Positions 17,433 to 25,272 of a DNA stretch of 31,245 bases are shown here, piece by piece. The DNA lies in NCBI GenBank assembly GCA_030613765.1, contig JAUWLI010000005.1, positions 1 to 31,245 of the forward strand. The letters are read 5' to 3'. The notes beneath the pieces are model-generated. The model made no database searches. It was not told the DNA's origin and saw only the letters and a list, made by a program, of their open reading frames with translations. A program made the position numbers and the translations under genes. Source of the stretch: Phycisphaerae bacterium. GTDB lineage: Bacteria > Planctomycetota > Phycisphaerae > Sedimentisphaerales > SG8-4. How positions within the stretch are numbered: the stretch's first letter is position 1; each line of letters starts with the position of its first letter.

Positions 17433-20400
17433 ATGAAAATCTCGTTGCTCACCCTGGCGTTAACAGTATTCTCGACTGTTTCAGCCAGTGCCCGGCCTTA
17501 CGCCTTAGGCGATCTCAATGCAGATAACAAGGTTGATTTCACAGACCTGCATCTCTTTTCCCTGCAGTGGCTGGAATTCTCAGGCTGCTTCGGTTACAGT
17601 TGCGCCAACCTCGATGATGTCAACGGCGTAGATATGGCTGACTTTGCCCTGTTAGCTGCAAACTGGCAGGACATAAGAACCCATTTGGTCATCAGCGAAC
17701 TCATGGCGAGAAACAGCACTACGCTGCTGGATGGAGACGGTCGATCCTCCGACTGGATCGAGATTTACAATCCGACGGACACGGCTGTTGTTCTGGATGG
17801 CTGGTATCTGACTGACAGTTCTGCCAACCTGACCATGTGGCAATTCCCAAACGGCCTGAAGATTAAGCCTGGTGATTTCCTGATTGTCTTTGCCTCTGGG
17901 AAAACTTATGAGCTATATCCACATAATTACCCGTATCTTGACCCTGCAGGTTACTATCACACAAACTTCAATCTCGACAAAGAACCCGGAGAGTACTTAG
18001 CGCTAGTGGCATCCGACGGTAAAACAGTCGTTCACGAATACACGCCGGAATACCCTTTACAGTTGCCCGATATCTCATATGGTCTGCCACAGCACGCCAC
18101 GAATCTTGTGCCAATAGGCACGACTGTTTCGTATCACGTGCCGACCATCGACGATGCAACCTTAGGCACGGATTGGACTGCTGTTGATTTCAACGACTCA
18201 GCATGGGGCACCGGAGAAACAACAATCGGCTTTGGCAGCGCCGGCGGCGAGGGTACAATCCTGAGAGAGTACTGGACAGGCATTGGCGGCTCAACAGTGC
18301 CGGACCTGACAGGTAACTCAAATTATCCGGACAATCCAACCGGCAGCAGTGAGCCAACGTTGTTTGAAGCACCGTCGGGCTGGGGGGACGATTACGGCAC
18401 ACGGATGCACGGATTCCTTCACCCACCCACGAGCGGTGACTACACCTTCTGGATTGCAAGTGATGATTCCAGCGAGCTATGGCTTAGCACGGACACAAAT
18501 CCGGCAAACAAATCTCTGATTGCGAACGTGTCGGGCTGGACCAACTCACGTGAATGGAGCAAGTATGCCCTGCAGCAGTCCTCCTCGATTACCCTGGCGG
18601 CCGGTCAGAAATACTTTATCGAAGCGCTACATAAGGAAGCCGGCGGCGGCGACAACATTGCTGTAACCTGGGAAGGTCCAGGTATCATCCATGGTAATCC
18701 AATCGAAGGCCAGTATCTTTCGCCCTGGACCGGTAGTTGGATTGCCACCGATATGGAAGATAAAATGCTGGGTGTCAATTCTTCGCTGTGGATACGCATT
18801 GAGTTTCAACTCGAAGAGGGACAGGCGGGAACATTTGATACATTAATGCTGCGGATGAAGTACGAAGACGGATTCGCGGCATACATTAATGGCCAGGAGG
18901 TAGCCAGCCGTAACGCACCGAATTCAATCTATTGGGATTCAACGGCTTTAACCGACCGTCCGGATGCAAACGCTTCGGTCATCGATGTAATAAACCTAAC
19001 GGCCTTTCTGAGTACGCTGCAGACCGGTATGAACGTGCTGTCAATTCACGGGCTCAACGACGACAAGAACAATGGTGACTTCCTAATCCTTCCCGAGCTG
19101 GTTGCCGCCAGGAACGAGGCAATCCCGCAATACTTCACCACAGCCACACCAGGCACATTCAACGTTTCCGGTGGAATGGGCGTTGTTGATGAGGTATGGT
19201 TCAGCCATAAGCGTGGTTTTTATGACTCTACATTCATGTTAAAACTGTACACCGGGGACGATGACGCAGAGATTCGTTACACCTCCGATGGCACACGGCC
19301 TACGATCACCCACGGGAACATTTACAACCTGCCAATCCCCATTAATACGACCACCATGATTCGCGCCGTTGCGTTCAAACCAGGCTTCCTGGATTCTGCG
19401 GTCGAAACACACACGTATTTACTTAACGCAAGTGCAACAATCAAGGGATTGCCTGTGGTTTCATTAGTCGGCGATGCAGGGGACACATTCTACGAGCCAA
19501 ATGGCGTCATGGCAATCGTAGGCGGCTACTACAGCGGTGGAGTGTGGAACCCGGACGGTCCGAACAGCTACAACAATCCTATGCAGCGAGGAATGGATTT
19601 TGAGCGTCCCGTTTCCTTCGAGTTGATTTATCCAGGAGATAATTCAGCCCTACAGGAGGATTGTGGAATCCGGGTCCACGGCAGTAGCTGGATGCGTCCA
19701 CGCTATACCCGCTGTGGCGGGTATTGGTCAGGAAATTGCAAATTCGCTTTCAGACTCTACTTCCGCAGCCAATATGGCGAGAACCGGCTTGAATATCCAC
19801 TATTTCCCTTCGAAGTTGAACGTTTTAAGAGCATCGTTCTTCGAGGCGGGCACAACGACAGGACTAATCCGTTTATTAAAGACGAACTCCTCAGGCGTCT
19901 GTATATGGATATGGGGCAGGTCTCCAGTGGCGGAATAATGGCCAACCTCTTTATTAATGGCGAATATAAGGGCTACTTCAATCCCTGTGAACACATCAAG
20001 AAACAGCACTGTCAGGAATGGTATAACAGCGATAAGGAATGGGATGTGATGACCATGAATGGAATCCGTGACGGGGACACAGTGAGCTGGAACGCGATGC
20101 TGGACTCTGCCCGAAACAATGATCTGACTAACGACGCCCATTACCAGGAAGTGGGCAGGCGTCTTGACATTCCCGCATTTATCGACTACCTGATATTACA
20201 ACTTTGGTCGGGTAATTGGGATTGGCCTCAAAATAACTGGGCTGCCGCATCTGAGCGATCGGAGGAGGGACGATGGAGGTTCTTCATCTGGGACGCAGAA
20301 GGCGGTATGTTCTCAGATCGCCTCAGTACCGTCTATCTCGACAGACTTAATAGCCAAAACAATGCCAACGGCTGGCTCTATCGGGCGCTCAAGGTCAACG

Positions 20401-23400
20401 TTAATTTCAGGCAGCTATTTGCAGACCGTGTCTATAAACATTTCTTTCATGATGGCGCTTTTACGAATGCCAATATAGAAAAGCGGTTCTATGAACTTCG
20501 CGACGAGATGTTAGGTGTCCTTCCCAATATGAGTACATACGTTGTTGATACATGGACACCGCAACGGCGTAGTATAATGTTCAATGCATTTATACAGGAA
20601 GGCATTTATTTCAGTGTGGACGCTCCGGATTTTTATATCAACGGCTCACCTCAGCACGGAGGCGAGATTTGGCCCAATGACGTGCTGACTATGGTTAATC
20701 CCAACGGATCCGGCACCCTCTATTACACGACCGACGGCAACGACCCGCGTTTGCTTGAGAGCATGCAGATTATTAGTACCACCCTCGTGACTGAGGATGC
20801 TGTTAAGCGCGTGCTCGTACCGGCCGCGTCTGTTGACCCAAACTGGTACATCGACCCGGTGTTCGACGACTCGGGCTGGAACGACGGCACTTTCATATCC
20901 GGCAAAACCGGCGGTGTCGGATACGAACAAGGAACAGGTTACGAGTCGTACATCAGCTACGATGTCACTGCGAAAATGTACAACGGGAATAACTCCTGTT
21001 ACATTCGCATCCCATTCACCTTTAACGGCGATCCAGCCAATTTCAATTTCATGACACTGAAGATACGATATGACGACGGCTTCGTTGCTTACCTCAATGG
21101 CGATGTGATTGAGCAGATAAACTTTACTGGAACGCCAGCTTGGAACTCAAACGCCACTGGCGGCCACGAGGCCGCCGGACTTGAGTCTATCCCTGTATCC
21201 GACAAACTCAATTCTCTGAGGCAAGGTGATAACGTACTTGCAATCCACGGTTTGAATACATCGAACACAAGCTCCGACTTCCTCATCTCCGCTGAACTGG
21301 TAGCCGGCGAGGCTAATACAACCGGCGGCATATCACCAAACGCAATCGAGTATATTGGTCAGCAAATCACGTTTGACAAGAGTTCACACGTCAAAGCTCG
21401 CGTGCTGGACGGCATCACATGGAGCGCATTGAATGAGGCAATATTTGCCGTCGGTCCGCTTACAGATAACCTGCGTATCACTGAGATTATGTACCATCCA
21501 CAGAATACGGGTGATCCAAATGATCCAAACGAGGAATTCATTGAACTGAAAAACATCGGAACAAGTATATTGAATCTGAATTTGGTACAATTCACCGAAG
21601 GAATCCATTTCACCTTCCCGGACATGGAGCTTGAACCCAACGAATACGTCGTAGTTGTTAAAAACCAGAGTGCTTTCGAAGCCCAATACGGCACAGGGGT
21701 CAATATGGCAGGTGAGTATACCGGCAGCCTGGCCAATGATGGAGAAAGGATTAAACTGGAGGATGCTAACGGACGGACGATTCTGGATCTTGAGTACAAA
21801 GACAGCTGGTATCCAATCACCGACGGCGATGGTTTCTCCCTTACTATGATAGAGCCCGGCGATAGCGCCCTGTATGGATCGGACAAAGGACTGGTTGCTC
21901 ACTGGAAATTCGATGACGGCTCCGGCTACATCGCAACAGACAGTGCCGGTACCAACAACGGAACCCTAAATGGAGATCCAACTTGGACTGCCGGCCGAAT
22001 TGATGGAGCTTTAAGCTTTGACGGTGTCGATGATTATGTCTCTGTTAATCCCATCGCTCCTTTAACAGGGAACGCTTTAACAGCGCAGGCATGGATACAC
22101 ACGAGCGAGTATGCAGGAATATGGAATCCTATCATGACCCAGAACGCGGGTGGTAGTGGTTACTATTTCTATGTTTCCAGTAGTAGGCCTGCATTTTATG
22201 TTGTTGTAGGTGCGAGTTTTGTCCAGGCAATTTCTCCCGAAGCAATTAATCCAAACGAATGGTACCATGTTGCCGGAACAAATGATGGTTCCTATCTGAA
22301 ACTGTACATTAACGGCCAACTGAAAGACAGTGATTCTTCAACTGGTTTTTTAGGGGTTAGCAGCAATGCTTATATTGGCTGCGAACCTGCTTCTCCGCTT
22401 TATTACTACGGTTTAATCGACGATGTTCGCATCTATAATCGGGCAGTGAGCGAAAGTGAATTTCAGGATATGGCCGACCCGATGGGACGCTGGAGTCGTA
22501 AAAGCTCCTGGCGTGCAAGTGTATATCGCAACGGCTCACCCGGCACTGATGACAGCGGCATTCTCCCAAACCCCGGTGCCGTGGTAATCAACGAAGTGAT
22601 GGCGCACTCGAATGCCGGTCCGGACTGGATTGAATTGCATAACACTACTGACGAAGCGATTAACATTAGCGGCTGGTTCCTCAGTGACAATGATAAAGAT
22701 GAGCCAAATCTGACCAAATACAGGATTGCCGATGGGACAACGATTGCTTCGAATGATTATTTGGTTTTCTATCAGGACACAGATTTCAATAATCCTGGTG
22801 ATCCCGGCTGTAATGTACCTTTTGCCTTAAGCGAGAATGGCGAGGAGGTATACCTATCCTCGCATCTTGATCCGAATGGCTACTTGACCGGCTATCGCCA
22901 GGTGGAGGATTTTGGGGCTTCTCAGACCAACGTTTCGCTTGGCCGTTACTACAAAAGCAGTACGGATAATTTCAACTTTGTGGCGATGGACTACAATACC
23001 CCGGATGCGAATAATGCTTATCCCAAAGTCGGCCCCGTTGTAATCAACGAGATTATGTACAATCCACCAACCGGCAATCAAAATGAGGAATATATCGAGC
23101 TGCATAATATAACCGGAACACTGGTGACGTTGTACCGTTATGATAAATTAACACCTTGGAAGTTCACCGATGGTATTGATTATACCTTCTCAGCCGGTCC
23201 GGTTGTTACGATACAGGCTTATGGGTATCTAATATTGGCCAAAGACCTGACAACCTTTACAGCAAGGTATGGCGGTATGCCGCCCGGCGTTCAGGTTCTC
23301 GATGGCTATAGCGGCAGGTTAAGCAACGCCGGCGAGAGGTTGCAGATTGCTATGCCTGGCGATATCGATGAGGAGGGCACTCGATATTATATCCGCATTG

Positions 23401-23579
23401 ACAGGGTGACTTACAGTGACGGTTTGCATCCTGAGGATTGTCCCGGCGGCGTGGACCTATGGTCGATAGAAGCCGATGGGCTTGGAAAATCGCTTTCTCG
23501 CAAGGTGTCGAGTGATTATAGCAATGATGTAGCCAATTGGGAAGCAGCCACGCCTTCACCCGGCATCGCCAACCCATAA
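17433..23579 (+). CDS. 2048-residue secreted multidomain protein: dockerin-like, 4 lamin-tail domains, PA14, CotH kinase, LamG
   Basis: ATG 17433 starts a signal peptide (MKISLLTLALTVFSTVSASA); GTG 17403 lacks a ribosome site. Order by coordinate: dockerin-like EF-hand pair (17500-17670; LGDLNADNKVDFTDLHLF and DVNGVDMADFALLAANW); lamin-tail domain 1 (17685-18040); jelly-roll 1 (18100-19120) split by a PA14 domain (18245-18727); chitobiase C-terminal-like strand repeat (19250-19430; RYTSDGTRPT); CotH kinase-like domain (19450-20340; RVHGSSWMRP, LFINGEYKGYFNPCEHI, SGNWDWPQNNW, FFIWDAEGG); second chitobiase-like repeat (20680-20760 and 21320-21460) split by jelly-roll 2 (20770-21310); lamin-tail 2 (21470-21890, resuming 22470-22540) split by LamG (21889-22470); lamin-tails 3 and 4 (22570-22860, 23025-23300). 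Such proteins are common in Phycisphaerae and Verrucomicrobia; CotH proteins in spores are protein kinases. Its role here is unknown; surface attachment, glycan binding and kinase activity are all possible. Confidence 0.85.
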   Translation: MKISLLTLALTVFSTVSASARPYALGDLNADNKVDFTDLHLFSLQWLEFSGCFGYSCANLDDVNGVDMADFALLAANWQDIRTHLVISELMARNSTTLLDGDGRSSDWIEIYNPTDTAVVLDGWYLTDSSANLTMWQFPNGLKIKPGDFLIVFASGKTYELYPHNYPYLDPAGYYHTNFNLDKEPGEYLALVASDGKTVVHEYTPEYPLQLPDISYGLPQHATNLVPIGTTVSYHVPTIDDATLGTDWTAVDFNDSAWGTGETTIGFGSAGGEGTILREYWTGIGGSTVPDLTGNSNYPDNPTGSSEPTLFEAPSGWGDDYGTRMHGFLHPPTSGDYTFWIASDDSSELWLSTDTNPANKSLIANVSGWTNSREWSKYALQQSSSITLAAGQKYFIEALHKEAGGGDNIAVTWEGPGIIHGNPIEGQYLSPWTGSWIATDMEDKMLGVNSSLWIRIEFQLEEGQAGTFDTLMLRMKYEDGFAAYINGQEVASRNAPNSIYWDSTALTDRPDANASVIDVINLTAFLSTLQTGMNVLSIHGLNDDKNNGDFLILPELVAARNEAIPQYFTTATPGTFNVSGGMGVVDEVWFSHKRGFYDSTFMLKLYTGDDDAEIRYTSDGTRPTITHGNIYNLPIPINTTTMIRAVAFKPGFLDSAVETHTYLLNASATIKGLPVVSLVGDAGDTFYEPNGVMAIVGGYYSGGVWNPDGPNSYNNPMQRGMDFERPVSFELIYPGDNSALQEDCGIRVHGSSWMRPRYTRCGGYWSGNCKFAFRLYFRSQYGENRLEYPLFPFEVERFKSIVLRGGHNDRTNPFIKDELLRRLYMDMGQVSSGGIMANLFINGEYKGYFNPCEHIKKQHCQEWYNSDKEWDVMTMNGIRDGDTVSWNAMLDSARNNDLTNDAHYQEVGRRLDIPAFIDYLILQLWSGNWDWPQNNWAAASERSEEGRWRFFIWDAEGGMFSDRLSTVYLDRLNSQNNANGWLYRALKVNVNFRQLFADRVYKHFFHDGAFTNANIEKRFYELRDEMLGVLPNMSTYVVDTWTPQRRSIMFNAFIQEGIYFSVDAPDFYINGSPQHGGEIWPNDVLTMVNPNGSGTLYYTTDGNDPRLLESMQIISTTLVTEDAVKRVLVPAASVDPNWYIDPVFDDSGWNDGTFISGKTGGVGYEQGTGYESYISYDVTAKMYNGNNSCYIRIPFTFNGDPANFNFMTLKIRYDDGFVAYLNGDVIEQINFTGTPAWNSNATGGHEAAGLESIPVSDKLNSLRQGDNVLAIHGLNTSNTSSDFLISAELVAGEANTTGGISPNAIEYIGQQITFDKSSHVKARVLDGITWSALNEAIFAVGPLTDNLRITEIMYHPQNTGDPNDPNEEFIELKNIGTSILNLNLVQFTEGIHFTFPDMELEPNEYVVVVKNQSAFEAQYGTGVNMAGEYTGSLANDGERIKLEDANGRTILDLEYKDSWYPITDGDGFSLTMIEPGDSALYGSDKGLVAHWKFDDGSGYIATDSAGTNNGTLNGDPTWTAGRIDGALSFDGVDDYVSVNPIAPLTGNALTAQAWIHTSEYAGIWNPIMTQNAGGSGYYFYVSSSRPAFYVVVGASFVQAISPEAINPNEWYHVAGTNDGSYLKLYINGQLKDSDSSTGFLGVSSNAYIGCEPASPLYYYGLIDDVRIYNRAVSESEFQDMADPMGRWSRKSSWRASVYRNGSPGTDDSGILPNPGAVVINEVMAHSNAGPDWIELHNTTDEAINISGWFLSDNDKDEPNLTKYRIADGTTIASNDYLVFYQDTDFNNPGDPGCNVPFALSENGEEVYLSSHLDPNGYLTGYRQVEDFGASQTNVSLGRYYKSSTDNFNFVAMDYNTPDANNAYPKVGPVVINEIMYNPPTGNQNEEYIELHNITGTLVTLYRYDKLTPWKFTDGIDYTFSAGPVVTIQAYGYLILAKDLTTFTARYGGMPPGVQVLDGYSGRLSNAGERLQIAMPGDIDEEGTRYYIRIDRVTYSDGLHPEDCPGGVDLWSIEADGLGKSLSRKVSSDYSNDVANWEAATPSPGIANP

Positions 23580-23618
23580 ATTCGTGTAACTCGAAATCGC
23601 AAACTAACTGACTCGGTT

Positions 23619-23656
23619 AAAGGGCTGCGAGCTTAAACTTTCAGTCCTTTTTCTTT
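23619..23656 (+). terminator. Probable rho-independent terminator
   Basis: AAAGGGCTG (23619-23627) pairs with CAGTCCTTT (23642-23650) through nine base pairs including one G.U, with a 14-nt loop, and is followed by a T-rich TTCTTT. It lies 40 bp after the stop of the 2048-residue gene. Confidence 0.6.
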
Positions 23657-23676
23657 GGCTGCAGATATACTATAGC

Positions 23677-23987
23677 TCTCTCATTTAGGCATGGTTTGTA
23701 TGTCCTTTTTCTCAGCTTTTTTAGGCTTAGTGCGCCTACAACTGTCATACAACCCGTTATCTGCCAATTCTGCAAAAAAGCCCTTCTCATAAACTTCTTG
23801 TTATCAGATAGTTATGAAATAGTGAAAATTTGTGAGAGGTTTCAATGTACGTTGCTTTTGAGCACACACTTGCGGTCCCATTTTTCTTTCCCCACATTGA
23901 CTGGCATGTCGTAAGGGGATGCCTCAAAAAAAACTTGTGGCAAAAGGGATTTTTGTATTTGATTTTGAGCTCTTCATAGGTCTCCAT
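23677..23987 (+). repeat. Dispersed repeat, copy C (composite, both halves)
   Basis: The left part (23677-23880) aligns with copies A and B; the right part (23900-23987, GGCATGTCGTAAGGGGATGC onward) aligns with copies D and E. This is the only place in the window where both halves are joined, so it may be nearest to the parent element (about 310 bp). On the minus strand the left half could read ELADNGLYDSCRRTKPKKAE and end in MPK-stop, but stops lie just upstream; on the plus strand the right half starts MPQKKLVAKG. No intact gene is present. Confidence 0.7.
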
Positions 23988-24014
23988 CTGCCTCGATTAT
24001 TCGTAGTGGTCCTA

Positions 24015-24052
24015 TTGGCGCTTGACAAGCGCAATAAGTCAGTTATTATAAT
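24015..24052 (+). promoter_or_regulatory. Near-consensus promoter with palindrome over the -35 box
   Basis: TTGACA (24022-24027) and TATAAT (24047-24052), 19 nt apart, both perfect hexamers. The -35 sits in the middle of an imperfect 20-bp palindrome, TTGGCGCTTGACAAGCGCAA (24015-24034), positioned as a repressor operator would be. It drives the GDPD / small membrane protein / SSS operon with a leader of about 120 nt. Confidence 0.6.
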
Positions 24053-24181
24053 CGCGTTGCTGTCGGTGAGTACGTCAGACTGTCAGCAAATTGGACAGTT
24101 TTCTACGCTTAAAGTGTTTGGTGACTTCATTTGAGAGTTGTTTACAAAGAAATTTCGCAGATATTAGTAACTTCGTTTAAT

Positions 24182-24982
24182 ATGAGACGTTTGGTTATGT
24201 GTGGATTATTCTGTTCGTTAGTTGCCGGCATGTCCGGTTGCGCAAAGTCTGTCGAAATCATTGCTCACCGTGGGGCATCATATCTGGCTCCGGAGAACAC
24301 TGTTGCCTCGGTTGTACTCGGCTGGGAAAAAGAAGCTGATGTCGAGATCGACGTCCATTTGTCGAAGGATAATCGCATTGTCGTAATCCATGATGCTTCG
24401 ACAAAGCACATTACCGGGACAGACTTGAAAGTCAAGGAAACTACCTACCAGGAGCTACGTAAACTTGATTTTGGAAGTTTCAAAGGGGAAGAATTTGCCC
24501 AAGAGCGGCTGCCTTTATTGGATGATGTCCTCAAGACAATCCCGCCTAAAAGAAAACTCTACGTTGAAATAAAATGCGGAAAAGAGATTCTCCCCTTTCT
24601 CAGGCAAACCATCATTGAAAGCGGCAAGATGTCTCAAATCGTTATTATTGGATTCGACATAGAGGTAGTGACAAACTCCAGGGAGTTCCTCGATGTTCCA
24701 ACATATTGGCTTAAGGGAACTGACAAAGTCAAGGAAACCGAAGAATGGATCCCGCATGATCCTAAACTGGTTCAAATGGTTAAGGATAGAGGTCTCGATG
24801 GCCTGGACGTTCATTATGCAGGCGTTACCAAAGAGTTTGTCGATACAGTCAAAGCTTCCGGGCAGAAACTCTATGTTTGGACGGTGGACGATCCCCAGGA
24901 GGCAAAGCGCCTGGTTGAACTTGGGGTAAGCGGTATTACTACCAATCGCCCTAGATGGCTCAGAGAGCAGATCAAGGACTAA
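24182..24982 (+). CDS. Glycerophosphodiester phosphodiesterase lipoprotein
   Basis: ATG 24182 gives 266 residues and directly precedes a lipoprotein signal (lipobox MSGC, Cys at about residue 20). The classical GDPD set is complete: IIAHRGASYLAPENT, EADVEIDVHLSKD, IVVIHDAST, LYVEIKC and the C-terminal LYVWTVDDPQEAKRLVELGV followed by GITTNRP. His of HRG, Glu-x-Asp and His of IHD form the catalytic and metal site that cleaves glycerophosphodiesters to glycerol 3-phosphate plus an alcohol. No clear ribosome site is seen. Within an operon with a symporter, it may supply the imported product. It belongs to a different branch from the phosphodiesterase at 7115. Confidence 0.9.
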   Translation: MRRLVMCGLFCSLVAGMSGCAKSVEIIAHRGASYLAPENTVASVVLGWEKEADVEIDVHLSKDNRIVVIHDASTKHITGTDLKVKETTYQELRKLDFGSFKGEEFAQERLPLLDDVLKTIPPKRKLYVEIKCGKEILPFLRQTIIESGKMSQIVIIGFDIEVVTNSREFLDVPTYWLKGTDKVKETEEWIPHDPKLVQMVKDRGLDGLDVHYAGVTKEFVDTVKASGQKLYVWTVDDPQEAKRLVELGVSGITTNRPRWLREQIKD

Positions 24983-25047
24983 TCACATGTCAGGCAATCA
25001 CTGCCCATTACCAACTTTTTGAAACTCAGCGACAGGAGAAACAGCAA

Positions 25048-25272
25048 GTGAACATGCTTCGAGTTTGGCCGATTATTTGCCAATTTGGCATTGGAGCTGT
25101 TTTGTGCCTTGTTGGAATCTGGTGTGGTCTGCGCGGCAGGTACCTTGACCTTAAAATCGCAGAAGACCGTCGTCTTTTGGTAATTCTCATCGCAGGTTTC
25201 CTGTTGATGCTGGCCATCGTGTGCATCTTTACTTTCCTGGCACCCGAATGGGCAAGCGGAGATTCACTATGA
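25048..25272 (+). CDS. 74-residue two-helix membrane protein coupled to the SSS symporter
   Basis: GTG 25048 has AGGAG nine nt upstream; ATG 25054 is an alternative. There are two hydrophobic helices: WPIICQFGIGAVLCLVGIWC (residues about 6-25) and LLVILIAGFLLMLAIVCIFT (about 44-63), joined by a charged loop RGRYLDLKIAEDRR. It overlaps the symporter start by ATGA. No family recognised. Small two-helix partners are known for some SSS transporters (DUF4212, YhdT-PanF), but this one does not obviously belong to them. A small accessory subunit is the natural inference. Confidence 0.65.
   Translation: MNMLRVWPIICQFGIGAVLCLVGIWCGLRGRYLDLKIAEDRRLLVILIAGFLLMLAIVCIFTFLAPEWASGDSL

Noticed and set aside
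21359..21902. Two overlapping minus-strand ORFs of about 175 codons
   Set aside because: Both are shadows of lamin-tail 2 in the 2048-residue gene.
23919..24134. MPQKK-type ORF of 71 codons as a real gene
   Set aside because: Only the first 20 or so codons recur in the other repeat copies, one copy is frameshifted, and the operon promoter lies inside it.
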